Of a stretch of DNA of 64,000 nt, positions 41,023 through 50,938 are shown one piece after another. The notes beneath the pieces are model-generated. The model saw only the letters and a list, made by a program, of their open reading frames with translations, did no database searches and was not told the DNA's origin. The stretch's first letter is position 1; each line of letters begins with the position of its first letter. The DNA comes from Gordonia amarae NBRC 15530. GTDB taxonomy: Bacteria; Actinomycetota; Actinomycetes; Mycobacteriales; Mycobacteriaceae. Location of the stretch: positions 124,001 to 188,000 of the forward strand of contig NZ_BAED01000020.1 in the NCBI RefSeq assembly GCF_000241345.1, read 5' to 3'. A program made the translations under genes and the position numbers.

Positions 41023-41402
41023 CTCCTTGCGGTCGATGCTGCGGCGGTGGCGGTCTGTTGACCGATCAGGGCGATGACGTCGTCGGGACTCAGGCCCAGG
41101 CGGCGGGCTTCGATGAGCAACGGTTTGAGGTAGCGATCGGCGAACACGTCTTGCCTTTCCCTGCGCAGAAGTTCTCTGGCGCCGACGGCGACGAACATGC
41201 CGATCCCGCGCCTTTTGGTCAGTACGCCCTTGTCCACCAGCAGATTGATGCCTTTGGCGGCGGTGGCCGGATTGATCCGGTAGAAGGCGGCCAGCTCATT
41301 CGTCGACGGCGCTTTCGTGTCCTCCTCGAGGGTGCCGTCGATGATCGAATCGGCGACGTGATCGGCGATCTGCTGGAAGATCGCCCGCCCATCGTCGATC
41401 AT
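41019..41402 (-). CDS. GntR-family regulator, YtrA type
   Basis: A 127-residue protein with an N-terminal winged helix (IFQQIADHVADSIIDGTLEE ... STNELAAFYRINPATAAKGI) and only a short C-terminal tail. This is the mark of the YtrA subfamily, which controls adjacent ABC exporters. It is first in the operon and probably represses it through the repeat at 41421-41444. Confidence 0.87.
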   Translation of the reverse strand: MIDDGRAIFQQIADHVADSIIDGTLEEDTKAPSTNELAAFYRINPATAAKGINLLVDKGVLTKRRGIGMFVAVGARELLRRERQDVFADRYLKPLLIEARRLGLSPDDVIALIGQQTATAAASTARS

Positions 41403-41420
41403 CGTCCCACTCCGTTCGTT

Positions 41421-41444
41421 GGTTAGTTACTTGACTAATTAACC
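41421..41444. promoter_or_regulatory. GntR/YtrA operator
   Basis: TTAGT (41423-41427) and ACTAA (41434-41438) form an inverted repeat with a six-base spacer, nested in GGTTAG...TTAACC (41421-41426, 41439-41444). It lies 19 bases upstream of the GntR start codon, consistent with autoregulation of the ABC cassette. Confidence 0.65.
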
Positions 41445-41521
41445 ATGGCACCGGTTCGGGCGGCTGTCAACACCGAACTGACCTGTCCGCAGCCGAAAGA
41501 CAACGAGGTTGACGCTGCCGC

Positions 41522-41527
41522 TAGCAT
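41522..41527 (+). promoter_or_regulatory. -10 element of a probable leaderless promoter
   Basis: TAGCAT lies six bases before the ATG at 41534 of the HD-domain gene. In actinobacteria a TANNNT hexamer this close to the start codon suggests a leaderless transcript. The same CGCTAGCATCC string precedes the secreted-protein gene at 61688. Confidence 0.45.
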
Positions 41528-41533
41528 CCGGAC

Positions 41534-42106
41534 ATGGATGTCGAGATTTCCCACGCCATCAGGACCGAGCTGACAGCACGGTGGAACGAGCCGCACCGGC
41601 ATCACCACAATCAGCGGCATCTCGACGAGGTCCTCGCCGCGCTCGGGGTGCTGCGCGAGGCGGGCGTCGCCTTCGATGAGCGGCCGGTGGTCCTGGCCGC
41701 ATGGTTCCACGACGCCGTCTACGAGCCGTTCAGCGCGACCAACGAGGAGGACTCCGCGGACCTGGCCCGCGAGCTGCTCGCAGGCGACCCGGACCGCGAC
41801 GAGGTGGCCCGTCTCGTGGAACTGACCAAGACCCACGAACCGGCCGCCGACGACCGCAACGGGGTCGCGCTGTCGGATGCCGACTTCGCGGTGCTGGGGG
41901 CCGATGCCGTCCGGTACGACGAGTACGCCGCGAACATCCAGGCCGAGTTCAGTCAGGTTCCGGCGGAGATCTTCCGGACCAAGCGCGCCGAACTGCTCAC
42001 CGAGTTCCTGAGTCGCCCAAGAATTTTCGTATCTGCACCGGCCAACCAAAGGTGGGAGTCGGTGGCCCGGGCCAACATCGAACGCGAGATCGGGGAACTG
42101 CGGTAG
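41534..42106 (+). CDS. HD-domain metal-dependent phosphohydrolase
   Basis: A 190-residue protein with an HD-type metal site: HHHNQRHLDEVLAAL (first His group), AAWFHDAVYE (the HD pair) and NEEDSADLARELL. It resembles the predicted HD superfamily hydrolases of about 200 aa found in many bacteria, with unknown nucleotide-like substrate. It is cytosolic, has a possible leaderless start, and stands alone. Confidence 0.8.
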   Translation: MDVEISHAIRTELTARWNEPHRHHHNQRHLDEVLAALGVLREAGVAFDERPVVLAAWFHDAVYEPFSATNEEDSADLARELLAGDPDRDEVARLVELTKTHEPAADDRNGVALSDADFAVLGADAVRYDEYAANIQAEFSQVPAEIFRTKRAELLTEFLSRPRIFVSAPANQRWESVARANIEREIGELR

Positions 42107-42110
42107 GCGC

Positions 42111-42311
42111 TCAGGCCTCGCTGTCGGTGCGGTCTCCGACGTAACGCAGGAGGTCCGGGTCGGCCGAGATCAGCCGGTCCACCTCCTCGCCGCCGTCGCA
42201 CCGGTACAGCCCGATGATCAGGGTGTCCCGGCGACGTCCGTGCACCCGCCAGGTGCCACCGACGTCGGTCCAGCGCCGCAGCGTCTCCACGGGATCATCC
42301 GAATCGACCAC
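42111..42311 (-). CDS. conserved small hypothetical protein, 66 aa
   Basis: Start GTG 42311 (VVDSDDPVETLRRWTDVGGT). The product contains VHGRRRDTLIIGLYRCDGGE and ends DLLRYVGDRTDSEA. It resembles short actinobacterial conserved proteins of unknown function. Convergent with the HD gene, with four bases between stop codons, and 21 bases downstream of... no shared operon with the leftward gene at 42333 is required, although both run leftward. Confidence 0.65.
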   Translation of the reverse strand: MVDSDDPVETLRRWTDVGGTWRVHGRRRDTLIIGLYRCDGGEEVDRLISADPDLLRYVGDRTDSEA

Positions 42312-42332
42312 ACGGTCATCGTAGGCAGTGTC

Positions 42333-43799
42333 TCAGGCGAAGACCATCTTCTCGGTGACGTCGTAGCGGCGGGCGTCGACGGCGTCGATGATCGCGTTGT
42401 GCCGGACCTGCCAGGGCGCGGTGTCGGCGGCCTTCGGCAGCCGCGACCCGGCCCGCTGTACGTAGCTCGAATCGAGTTCGAGCAGCGGATGCGTCGGCGG
42501 CTTCGCGCCGTCGAGGGTCGGGTAGGCGCGGGTGTAGCCGTGCGCTCGCATATGCCCGATCAACTCGGCGACGGCCTTGCTGGTGAGGTCGACGCGCAGC
42601 GTCCATGAGGCGTTGGTGTAGCCCACCGACCACGCGAAGTTCGGGACGTCGTTGAGCATGTAGCCGCGATAGGCGTACCTCTCACCCGGCTGCACGGCCT
42701 CGCCGTCGACACTCAGGTCGACGCCGCCGAACGCGATCAGGTCCAGGCCGGTCGCGGTGACGATGATGTCGGCGTCGAGCTGCTTGCCGGAGGTGAGCCG
42801 GATACCGGTCGGGGTGAAGGTCTCGATGGTGTCGGTGACCACCTCGGCCGACCCGTCGGCGATCGCCTTGTAGAAGTCGGCGTCCGGGATGATGCACAGA
42901 CGCTGGTCCCACGGCTGGTAGGCGGGCTTGAAGTGGGTGTCCACCGGATAGCCCTCGGGCAGGTGACGCCGGGCGATCGCGCGGAACAGCCGCCGCGCCG
43001 CCTTCGGGAAACCACGGCAGAACAGGAAGATGCCCAGCGTGATCAGCATGTTCCGGTAGCGGGTGATGTCGTGCGACCACTGCCGTGGCAACACCTTCTG
43101 CAGCCCGGTGGTGATGGGGTCGGTCCACGGGTACGGGAACAGATAGGTGGGTGAACGCTGCAGCATGGTCACGTGCCCGGCGGTCGGGGCCATCGACGGG
43201 ATGAGTGTGACCGCGGTGGCACCGCTGCCGATCACCACCACCCTCTTGCCGGCGTAGTCGAGGTCGGCCGGCCAGAACTGCGGGTGCACCACGGTGCCGG
43301 TGAAGTCGGCCCTGCCGGGAAACTCGGGCAGGTAGCCGGCGTCGTACCGGAAGTAGCCGGTGCAGCTGTACAGGAACCGGGCCTGATAGGTGGCCGGTTC
43401 GCCGTCGATGCGCACGTCGACGGTCCACAAGTCGGTGCCGGTGTCGAAGTTCGCGGCCACCACCTCGGTGCGGAACCGGATGTGCGGCGCGATCCCGAAG
43501 TCGCGGGCCGAGTCCTCCAGGTACTGCCGGATCTCGTGGCCCTGCGCGATCAGCCGGTTCCCCCGCCACGGATTCCACGGGAAGCTGAGCGTGAAGATGT
43601 CCGAGTCGCTGCGGATGCCCGGGTAGGTGAACAGGTCCCAGGTGCCGCCGATCCGTTCGCGGTTCTCCAGGATCACATAGCTCAGGCCGGGGTTCTTCTC
43701 ACGCAGCCGGTACGCCGCGTCGATACCCGACAGCCCGGCGCCGACGATCAGGACGTCAAAGGTTTCGGCCTTGGGGAATTCCACGTTGGGGGTCTCCAT
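42333..43799 (-). CDS. EthA-like flavin-containing (Baeyer-Villiger) monooxygenase
   Basis: A 488-residue enzyme (start ATG 43799). It has FAD motif GAGLSG, the Baeyer-Villiger fingerprint FTGTVVHPQFWP (FxGxxxHxxxW), and NADPH motif VVVIGSGATAVTLIPSMAPT. These closely resemble mycobacterial EthA (489 aa), which oxygenates ketones and activates ethionamide. The host role is likely ester formation from ketones. EthA is normally paired with a divergent TetR (EthR); here it is downstream of and overlaps a LacI gene by 44 bases, so its regulation differs. Confidence 0.85.
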   Translation of the reverse strand: METPNVEFPKAETFDVLIVGAGLSGIDAAYRLREKNPGLSYVILENRERIGGTWDLFTYPGIRSDSDIFTLSFPWNPWRGNRLIAQGHEIRQYLEDSARDFGIAPHIRFRTEVVAANFDTGTDLWTVDVRIDGEPATYQARFLYSCTGYFRYDAGYLPEFPGRADFTGTVVHPQFWPADLDYAGKRVVVIGSGATAVTLIPSMAPTAGHVTMLQRSPTYLFPYPWTDPITTGLQKVLPRQWSHDITRYRNMLITLGIFLFCRGFPKAARRLFRAIARRHLPEGYPVDTHFKPAYQPWDQRLCIIPDADFYKAIADGSAEVVTDTIETFTPTGIRLTSGKQLDADIIVTATGLDLIAFGGVDLSVDGEAVQPGERYAYRGYMLNDVPNFAWSVGYTNASWTLRVDLTSKAVAELIGHMRAHGYTRAYPTLDGAKPPTHPLLELDSSYVQRAGSRLPKAADTAPWQVRHNAIIDAVDARRYDVTEKMVFA

Positions 43800-44832
43800 G
43801 GTGGGACATTGTGTCCCAGATGTCACCCAGCGTTGATGCCCGGGCCACGAGTTCGGGCTGGAACACCGGATTCGACGGAACATGCTTGGCCGGTGCGGTA
43901 TTGGCGGCTATCAGCAGATCGATTGCGGTGGAACCGATCCGGGCGGTGGGCTGCCGGATCGACGACAGCGGTACGACGGCCGAGTCGGTGAAGGCGATGT
44001 CGTCGTATCCGATGAGGGCGATCTCCTCGGGAACCCGCACCGACGCGCCGCCCGTGGTGAACGCCTGCAGGACGCCGAGGGCCAACAGGTCGTTGGCGCA
44101 GAACACCGCATCGGGCCGGTCGGCGCGATCGCGTCGCAACAATGCGGCTCCGGCCTCCCGTCCGGCAAGCACGCTCGGCGCGGCCGTGTCGATCACCTCG
44201 AGCGTCGCCCCCGGAACCTCGGCGACGGCACCCTCGGCCCCCCGGCGACGGTCGGCGACCTGCCGCAGCGTCGACGGGCCGCCGACGTACGCGATGCGCC
44301 GCCGCCCGATCTCGCACAGATGCGACACGGCAAGACGCCCGCCCGCGATGTCATCGACGGCGACGGAGTCGAACGGTGTGCCGGTACCGTCTCGGTCGAC
44401 GAGGATCACCGGCGTGCCGCGGCGGCGCAGCGCGTGGAGGCGGCTCAGGTCGTCGCCGATGGGGGTGACCAGCAGCCCGAACACCCGCTGCTCATCGAAC
44501 GTGTCGATATAGGCCTGCTCCCGCGACACATCGTCGTCGGAAGTACCCAGCAGTACCGTCAGGTCATGGTCGCCTGCCCGCTTCTCTGCGGCGCGGGCGA
44601 TGTCGGTGAAGAACGGGTTGCCGACGTCGAGCACCACCAGACCCACGCAGCGGGACCGCCCGGCGCGCAGCTGCCGCGCGGCGTCGTTGCGCACGAACCC
44701 CAGCTTCTCGATGGCCGCGAGAACCCGCGCGACCGTCGCCGGCGCCACCTTGTCGGGGGAGTTGAGCACGTTGGACACGGTGCCCACCGACACCGACGCG
44801 GCGGCGGCGACGTCACGCATGCTCGCTCCCAT
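43756..44832 (-). CDS. LacI-family transcriptional regulator
   Basis: A 358-residue regulator with the LacI headpiece (MRDVAAAASVSVGTVSNVLN) and hinge (KLGFVRNDAARQLRAGRS), then a periplasmic-binding-like sugar domain ending PELVARAS. It lies just downstream of the rhamnose operon on the same strand and is the natural candidate to bind the perfect palindrome at 52790-52819. The last 22 residues (IWDTMSHHGDPQRGIPQG...) extend beyond the usual LacI end and overlap the EthA gene. Confidence 0.88.
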   Translation of the reverse strand: MGASMRDVAAAASVSVGTVSNVLNSPDKVAPATVARVLAAIEKLGFVRNDAARQLRAGRSRCVGLVVLDVGNPFFTDIARAAEKRAGDHDLTVLLGTSDDDVSREQAYIDTFDEQRVFGLLVTPIGDDLSRLHALRRRGTPVILVDRDGTGTPFDSVAVDDIAGGRLAVSHLCEIGRRRIAYVGGPSTLRQVADRRRGAEGAVAEVPGATLEVIDTAAPSVLAGREAGAALLRRDRADRPDAVFCANDLLALGVLQAFTTGGASVRVPEEIALIGYDDIAFTDSAVVPLSSIRQPTARIGSTAIDLLIAANTAPAKHVPSNPVFQPELVARASTLGDIWDTMSHHGDPQRGIPQGRNL

Positions 44833-44874
44833 GCCTTCATTGGACCAGACCAGCCCCAGGGGCGGCGTGACCGG

Positions 44875-46128
44875 TCAGCGTGCCCGGGGCACCAGCCGTT
44901 CGAGCTGGACGACGTGGCCGGGGGTGAGTTCGTCGAGCGAGGCCACGCCGAGCAGGCGCATGGTGCGCTCGATCTGCTCGGACAGGATCGCGATGGCCCG
45001 GTCGACACCCGCCTCGCCGCCGGCCATCAGGCCGTACAGGTACGCCCGTCCGATGAGGGTGAACCGTGCGCCGAGCGCGACGGCGGCGACGATGTCGGCG
45101 CCGGAGGTGATGCCGGTGTCGAGGATGATCTCGGAGTGCTCACCCACCTCGCGTGCCACGTCGGGCAGCAGGTGGAACGGGATCGGTGCCCGGTCGAGCT
45201 GGCGGCCGCCGTGGTTGGACAGCACGATCCCGTCGACGCCCAGCTCGGTGACGGCTACCGCGTCGTCGACGGTCTGGATGCCCTTGACGACGACCTTGCC
45301 GGGCCACTGGCTCTTGATCCAGGCCAGGTCGTCGAAGGTGACGGTCGGGTCGAACATGGTGTCCAGCAGTTCGGCGACCGTCCCCGACCAGCGGTCCAGT
45401 GACGCGAACGCGAGCGGTTCGGTGGTGAGGAAGTCGATCCACCAGTGCGGCCGGGGCAGCGCGTTGAGCACGGTCTTGGCGGTCAGGGCGGGCGGGATCG
45501 ACATGCCGTTGCGTTTGTCGCGCAGGCGGGCCCCGGCGACGGGCACGTCGACGGTCACCAGCAGCGTGTCGTATCCGGCCTTGGCCGCCCGGTCGACCAG
45601 CGCCATCGACCGTTCCCGGTCTTTCCACATGTACAGCTGAAACCAGTTGCGTCCATGTGGATTCGCGATCTTCACGTCTTCGATCGAGGCGGTGCCCATC
45701 GTCGACAGCGAGAACGGGATGCCGGCGCGGCCCGCGGCCCGGGATCCGGCGTATTCGCCTTCGGTGTGCATCATCCGGGTGAAACCGGTGGGCGCGATGC
45801 CGAACGGCAGCTCCGAACGCCCGCCGAGGATGGTGCACGAGGTGTCGACCTTCGCTACATCCCGCAGGATCGACGGCCGGAACTCGATGTCGGAGAATGC
45901 CTGTCGGGCCCGTGCCAGGGACAGTTCGGCCTCGGCGGACCCGTCGGTGTAGTCGAACGCGGCCTTCGGGGTGCGCCGTTTGGCGATGGTCCGCAGATCC
46001 TCGATGGTGAGCGCGGCGTCCAGACGCCGCTTCCTGGCGTCGAATTGGGGCTTCTTGAACCGCATGAGCGGTGCCAGGTCACGCGGCCGCGGTACCCGGC
46101 GGGCGGCGGGATTGCGCAGTGTGGTCAT
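44875..46128 (-). CDS. lldD: FMN-dependent L-lactate dehydrogenase / alpha-hydroxy-acid oxidase
   Basis: A 417-residue TIM-barrel flavoprotein with the family signature [12 protein letters not shown] and PIGFTRMMH-like residues ([16 protein letters not shown]). It oxidises L-lactate (or a related 2-hydroxy acid) to pyruvate. Its start overlaps the rhamnulokinase stop (TGATG). In this operon it should remove the L-lactate formed from L-lactaldehyde, linking rhamnose breakdown to pyruvate. Confidence 0.88.
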   Translation of the reverse strand: MTTLRNPAARRVPRPRDLAPLMRFKKPQFDARKRRLDAALTIEDLRTIAKRRTPKAAFDYTDGSAEAELSLARARQAFSDIEFRPSILRDVAKVDTSCTILGGRSELPFGIAPTGFTRMMHTEGEYAGSRAAGRAGIPFSLSTMGTASIEDVKIANPHGRNWFQLYMWKDRERSMALVDRAAKAGYDTLLVTVDVPVAGARLRDKRNGMSIPPALTAKTVLNALPRPHWWIDFLTTEPLAFASLDRWSGTVAELLDTMFDPTVTFDDLAWIKSQWPGKVVVKGIQTVDDAVAVTELGVDGIVLSNHGGRQLDRAPIPFHLLPDVAREVGEHSEIILDTGITSGADIVAAVALGARFTLIGRAYLYGLMAGGEAGVDRAIAILSEQIERTMRLLGVASLDELTPGHVVQLERLVPRAR

Positions 46129-47612
46129 CAGCAGGCCTTTCCGGCACCCACCACCGTGCGACGGCGCGCACGGGTGCGGGGTGCATACAGTTGGGGCGGG
46201 AAATGTTTGGCGACAATAGTTCTCATCGCCTCAAGATCGCCGTCGAGGAGGTTGTGGGCACGCGCGGTGATCAGCACATTGCCCAGGGCGGTCGCCTCCA
46301 CCGGTCCGGCGAGGACGGGCAGCCCGAGTCGGTCGGCGGTGAGCTGGCACAGCAGCCGGTTCTGGCAGCCGCCACCCACCAAGTGCACTGTCTCCACGGA
46401 TTTTCCGGTCAGCTCAGCGGCCTGCCGCACGCTGCCGGCGAAGGCCGCGGCGAGGCTTTCGACGATCGCGCGGATCATCTCGGGCCGGGTCATCGGCGCG
46501 GGCAGGCCGCGTTCGAGATACCAGTCGCGGATGCGTCCGGGCATGTCACCGGGCGGCAGGAAACGCGGGTCGTCGGTGTCGAACACGTCGAAGGCGGGCT
46601 CCGCCTCGGCGGCCTGGGCGAGCAGTTCGCCGAGGTCGGCGCGGTAGCCGGCGCGCCGGTACTCGCGGATCGTCTCGCTGAGCAGCCACAGGCCCATCAC
46701 GTTGTGCAGGTAGCGGATCCGGCCGTCGGCGCCGACCTCGTTGGTGAAGTTGGCCTTCCAGCCGGCGCGGGTCAGGTTCGGCGAATCGAGTTCGACGCCG
46801 ACGAGTCCCCAGGTGCCGCAGGAGATGTAGGCGGCGGTGTCGGCGTCCATGGGGATGGCCGCGACGGCGGAGGCGGTGTCGTGGGAGGCAACGGCGGTGA
46901 CCCGGGTTGATCCGGGCAGCCCCATCCTGTCTGACAGCTCGGGCAGCACCCGGCCGCGGTCGGTGCCGGGCTCGGCAAGGTCGCCGAACAGGTTGTGCGG
47001 CAGGCCCAGTCGCCTCATGAGTGCGATATCCCACTCGCCGTTGACGCCGAGCAGCCCGGTGGTCGACGCGTTGGTGCGTTCGGTGCCGCGGTTCCCGGTC
47101 AGCCAGTAGCTGATCAGGTCGGGGATCAGCAGGGCGCTGTCGGCCTGGTCGAGCAGGCCGTCGGCCTTCTCCGCGGCCAGTTGGTAGAGGGTGGTGAACG
47201 GCAGGAACTGCAGGCCGTTGCGCAGGTACAGGTCAACCGGATCGAGGTCGGCGTGCACTGTCTCCACTCCCACCGCCGTCCGGGTGTCCCGGTAGTGGTG
47301 CGGCAGACCCAGCATCCGGCCGTCGCGCAGCAGCGCGTAGTCGACGGCCCACGAGTCGACGCCGATACCGACGAGATTGTCCGACCGGCGGGCGGCCTCG
47401 GCGAGTCCGGCGCAGGCCTGCCCGAACAGTCCCGGCAGATCCCAGTGCAACGCGCCGCGGCGGCCGTTCCAGAGGTGCACCGGATCGTTGGCGAAGCGCG
47501 CCACCTGCTCGAGTTCGAGACGGCCCCGGGAGATGTTGGCGATCATCACGCGGCCGCTGGTGGCGCCCAGGTCGATCGCCGCGACCTGGGCGGAGCGGGT
47601 CGCGGTACTCAT
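46128..47612 (-). CDS. rhaB: rhamnulokinase
   Basis: A 494-residue FGGY-type sugar kinase with phosphate motif [26 protein letters not shown], and [20 protein letters not shown]. It phosphorylates L-rhamnulose to L-rhamnulose-1-phosphate. Length matches the usual 489 aa. ATG 47612 overlaps the aldolase/dehydrogenase stop (ATGA), and the upstream extension of the open frame is unconserved, so this start is preferred. Confidence 0.92.
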   Translation of the reverse strand: MSTATRSAQVAAIDLGATSGRVMIANISRGRLELEQVARFANDPVHLWNGRRGALHWDLPGLFGQACAGLAEAARRSDNLVGIGVDSWAVDYALLRDGRMLGLPHHYRDTRTAVGVETVHADLDPVDLYLRNGLQFLPFTTLYQLAAEKADGLLDQADSALLIPDLISYWLTGNRGTERTNASTTGLLGVNGEWDIALMRRLGLPHNLFGDLAEPGTDRGRVLPELSDRMGLPGSTRVTAVASHDTASAVAAIPMDADTAAYISCGTWGLVGVELDSPNLTRAGWKANFTNEVGADGRIRYLHNVMGLWLLSETIREYRRAGYRADLGELLAQAAEAEPAFDVFDTDDPRFLPPGDMPGRIRDWYLERGLPAPMTRPEMIRAIVESLAAAFAGSVRQAAELTGKSVETVHLVGGGCQNRLLCQLTADRLGLPVLAGPVEATALGNVLITARAHNLLDGDLEAMRTIVAKHFPPQLYAPRTRARRRTVVGAGKAC

Positions 47613-49648
47613 CGCAGGAAGGCGGCGGCGACGCCGGCGTCGACCGGCACGTGCAGTCCGGTGGTGTGCGAGAAATCGGAGGTGCACAGCGCGAACGCCG
47701 CATTGGCGATGTTCTCCGGCAGCACCTCGCGCTTGAGCAGGGTGCGCTGGGCGTAGAACTCGCCCAGGTTCTCCTCGTCGACGCCGTACACCGCGGCCCG
47801 CCTGGCACCCCAGCCGCCGGCGAAGATGCCCGAACCACGCACCACCCCGTCGGGATTGATGCCATTGACCTTCACCCCGTGCTCGCCCAGTTCGGCGGCC
47901 AGCAGCCGCACCTGATGCGCCTGGTCGGCCTTGCTGGCCGAGTAGGCGATGTTGTTGGGGCCGGCGAACACCGAGTTCTTCGACGAGACGTAGATGATGT
48001 CACCGCCCATCTTCTGGTCGATGAGGGCGCGGGCTGCGGCCTTGCTCACCAGGAATGAGCCGCGCGCCATCACATTGTGCTGCAGATCCCAGTCGGCGGA
48101 GGTGGTGTCCAGCAACGACTTCGACAAGGACAGCCCGGCGTTGTTCACCACCAGGTCGATCCCGCCGAACGCCAGCACGGTCTCGTCGATCGCGTTCTGC
48201 ACCGCGGCTTCGTCGGTGACGTCGGCGGCGATACCGATCGCCACATCGCTCGACCCGATCTCCTCGGCGGCTGCCCGCGCCTTCGCGGCGTCGAGGTCGG
48301 CGATGACCACGCACGCACCCTCTGCGGCCAGCCGCACCGCGGTCGCCTTGCCGATGCCCGACGCAGCACCGGTGACCAGTGCGATCCGGGTCGCCAGCGG
48401 CCGCGGCTTGGGCATGCGCGCCAGCTTGGCCTCCTCCAGAGCCCAGTATTCGATCCGGAACTTCTCCGACTCGTCGATGGGCGCGTATGTCGACACCGCC
48501 TCGGCCCCGCGCATCACGTTGATCGCGTTGAGATAGAACTCGCCCGCAACGCGCGCGGTCTGCTTGTCCTTGCCGTAGCTGAACATTCCGACGCCGGGGA
48601 CCAAGACGATCGCCGGGTCGGCGCCGCGCATCGCGGGGCTGTCGGCGTCGGCGTACCGCTCGTAGTAGGTGCGGTAGTCGGTCCGGTATGCCTCGTGCAG
48701 TTCGGCGAGGCGGCTTTTGCACTCGTCGACGGTCGCGGTGGCGGGCAGGTCCAGCACCAGCGGCTTGACCTTGGTCCGCAGGAAGTGATCGGGGCAGCTT
48801 GTGCCCAGCTCCGCGAGTCGCGGGTGCTCCTGCGCTGCGACGAACTCCAGCACTGGATCGACGTCGGTGAAGTGTCCGACCTGCGGCCGATCGGTCGATG
48901 CGAGGCCGCGGATGAACGGGGCGAGCGCGGCGGCCTTGGCACGACGCTCACCCTCGGACAATGCCGCGTAGCCCTCGATCTCGGGCCCGAACGGCTGCGG
49001 TCGCCCGTTGGTGGCGATGTAGTCCTCGGCGCCGGCGATGATCTCCAGCGAGTGGGACTCGGCCTCCTCGGAGGTATCCCCCCAGGCGGTGATGCCGTGC
49101 CCGCCGAGGATGCAGCCGATGGCCTGCGGGTTGGCCGCCTTGATCGCGGAGATGTCCAGACCGAGCTGAAAACCGGGGCGGCGCCACGGCACCCACACCA
49201 CCCGATCGCCGAAGATCTTCTGCGTCAATGCCTCACCGTCGACCGATGTGGCGATGGCGATACCGGAGTCGGGGTGCAGATGGTCGACGTGCGTGGCGTC
49301 GACAAGCCCGTGCATGGCGGTGTCGATCGACGGCGCGGCACCGCCCTTGCCATGTAGGCAGTAATCGAATGCGGCAACCATCTCGTCTTCACGCTCGATG
49401 CCCGGGTACACGTCGGCCAGGGCCCGCAGCCGGTCCAGCCGCAGCACCGCCAGGCCGCTGTCGGTGAGAGTGCCGAGGTCGCCTCCGGAACCCTTGACCC
49501 ACAACAGGTCTACGTCGTCGCCGGTGACGGGGTCGGTGTCGGTGCCCTTGGCGGAGGTGTTGCCGCCGGCGTAGTTGGTGTTCTTCGGGTCGGCGCCGAG
49601 CCGGTTGGATCGCGCGATGAGGGCGGCGACGGTCGGGTGGGTGGTCAT
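47609..49648 (-). CDS. rhaD: bifunctional rhamnulose-1-phosphate aldolase / lactaldehyde dehydrogenase
   Basis: A 679-residue fusion. Residues 1 to about 400 are a class II aldolase domain (HVDHLHPDSGIA with metal histidines, GGHGITAWG). Residues about 430-679 are a short-chain dehydrogenase with VTGAASGIGKATA, NNAGLS and YSASK. It splits L-rhamnulose-1-phosphate into DHAP and L-lactaldehyde and then oxidises lactaldehyde to lactate; such fusions are known in actinobacteria and Bacillus-type pathways. Start ATG 49648 with AAGGAGA upstream; the frame extends further but without coding character. Confidence 0.92.
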   Translation of the reverse strand: MTTHPTVAALIARSNRLGADPKNTNYAGGNTSAKGTDTDPVTGDDVDLLWVKGSGGDLGTLTDSGLAVLRLDRLRALADVYPGIEREDEMVAAFDYCLHGKGGAAPSIDTAMHGLVDATHVDHLHPDSGIAIATSVDGEALTQKIFGDRVVWVPWRRPGFQLGLDISAIKAANPQAIGCILGGHGITAWGDTSEEAESHSLEIIAGAEDYIATNGRPQPFGPEIEGYAALSEGERRAKAAALAPFIRGLASTDRPQVGHFTDVDPVLEFVAAQEHPRLAELGTSCPDHFLRTKVKPLVLDLPATATVDECKSRLAELHEAYRTDYRTYYERYADADSPAMRGADPAIVLVPGVGMFSYGKDKQTARVAGEFYLNAINVMRGAEAVSTYAPIDESEKFRIEYWALEEAKLARMPKPRPLATRIALVTGAASGIGKATAVRLAAEGACVVIADLDAAKARAAAEEIGSSDVAIGIAADVTDEAAVQNAIDETVLAFGGIDLVVNNAGLSLSKSLLDTTSADWDLQHNVMARGSFLVSKAAARALIDQKMGGDIIYVSSKNSVFAGPNNIAYSASKADQAHQVRLLAAELGEHGVKVNGINPDGVVRGSGIFAGGWGARRAAVYGVDEENLGEFYAQRTLLKREVLPENIANAAFALCTSDFSHTTGLHVPVDAGVAAAFLR

Positions 49649-49697
49649 GAGGAATCTCCTTGAGGAATCGAAAAGTCTGTGTGTCAGCGTTGAGGAG

Positions 49698-50858
49698 TCA
49701 TGCGCCCCAGGAGGACTGGGTGCCGCCGACGCGCTGTTCGGCGATGCGGGCCGCGTGACCCGATGCGGCGTAGGCGGCCATCGGATCGGTGGGCAGTCCG
49801 CGCTCGGCGCGACGCCGGGCCAGCAGCGGACGCACATCGGTGTAGAAGGCGTCCATCAGAATTCCGTTGGCGCCGAGCACGTCTCCTGTCTCCTGCGCCG
49901 CGGCCAGGGAATCGGTGTCGACGAGCAGCGCCCGCGCTGTCATTTCCTCGACGTTGAGCACCGAACGGATCTGGCCGGGAATCTTTTCCTCCACGTTGTG
50001 GCACTGGTCGAGCATGAGCGCCACCGGTGAGCCGAGATCGATCCCGCCGCCGCGGATGACCTCGAACAGAATTCTGAACAGCTGGAACGGATCCGCCGCG
50101 CCCACGATGAGGTCGTCGTCGGCGTAGAAGCGGGAGTTGAAGTCGAACGAGCCGAGCCGGCCGAGCCGCAGCAGCTGCGCGACGATGAACTCGATGTTGG
50201 TGCCGGGGGCGTGGTGCCCGGTGTCCAGGCAGACCATCGCCCGCTCACCGAGCGCGGTGACGTGCACGTACGAGGTGCCCCAGTCCGGGACATCGGTGAC
50301 ATAGGTGGCGGGCTCGAAGAACTTGTACTCCAACACGAGCCGCTGCTCGTCGCCGATGTGCTGGTAGATGGTCGCCAGCGACTCGGCGAGACGGTCCTGC
50401 CGGCCGCGGATGTCACCCTGCCCGGGATAGTTGGTGCCGTCGGCGAGCCAGATCTTCAGGTCACGCGAACCGGTCGCGTTCATCACCTCGATGCACTCGA
50501 TGTGATGATCGATTGCCTTCTGCCGCACCGTTTTGTCGGTGTGGGTGAGGCTGCCGAACTTGTAGTCGTCGTCCTGGAAGGTGTTCGAGTTGATGGTGCC
50601 GAGGCGAACGCCGAGATCCTGGGCGTAGGTGCGGAGTGCGCCGTAGTCATCGACCCTGTCCCACGGGATGTGCAGGGCGACGGTGGGGGCCAGCCCGGTC
50701 AGCTCATTGACCTTGGCGGCATCGGCGATCTTCTCGTGGACGGTACGGGGGGTGCCGGGGGTGCCGAACACCTTGAACCGGGTGCCGGAGTTGCCGAAGG
50801 CCCAGGAGGGGAGCTCGATCGCAAGGTTGTCGAGTAGGTCGAGATTCGGTGTGGTCAT
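49698..50858 (-). CDS. rhaI: L-rhamnose isomerase
   Basis: A 386-residue TIM-barrel sugar isomerase of the RhaI type (non-E. coli RhaA), with WLADGTNYPGQGDIRGRQDR, EYKFFEPATYVTDVPDWGTS and CLDTGHHAPGTN providing metal and substrate residues. It converts L-rhamnose to L-rhamnulose. It precedes the aldolase/dehydrogenase by about 50 bases. Confidence 0.9.
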   Translation of the reverse strand: MTTPNLDLLDNLAIELPSWAFGNSGTRFKVFGTPGTPRTVHEKIADAAKVNELTGLAPTVALHIPWDRVDDYGALRTYAQDLGVRLGTINSNTFQDDDYKFGSLTHTDKTVRQKAIDHHIECIEVMNATGSRDLKIWLADGTNYPGQGDIRGRQDRLAESLATIYQHIGDEQRLVLEYKFFEPATYVTDVPDWGTSYVHVTALGERAMVCLDTGHHAPGTNIEFIVAQLLRLGRLGSFDFNSRFYADDDLIVGAADPFQLFRILFEVIRGGGIDLGSPVALMLDQCHNVEEKIPGQIRSVLNVEEMTARALLVDTDSLAAAQETGDVLGANGILMDAFYTDVRPLLARRRAERGLPTDPMAAYAASGHAARIAEQRVGGTQSSWGA

Positions 50859-50938
50859 GGTGGTTGTTCCTTGGGTTCAGGTGCCACCCGCGGCGTCGGA
50901 TTCCTCTACGTCGCCGCGGGTGGCGGATCAGGTGTCGA

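Noticed and set aside
48077..49357. 426-codon rightward open frame opposite rhaD
   Set aside because: It is antisense to a two-domain enzyme whose catalytic motifs are clear; the translation shows no family features.
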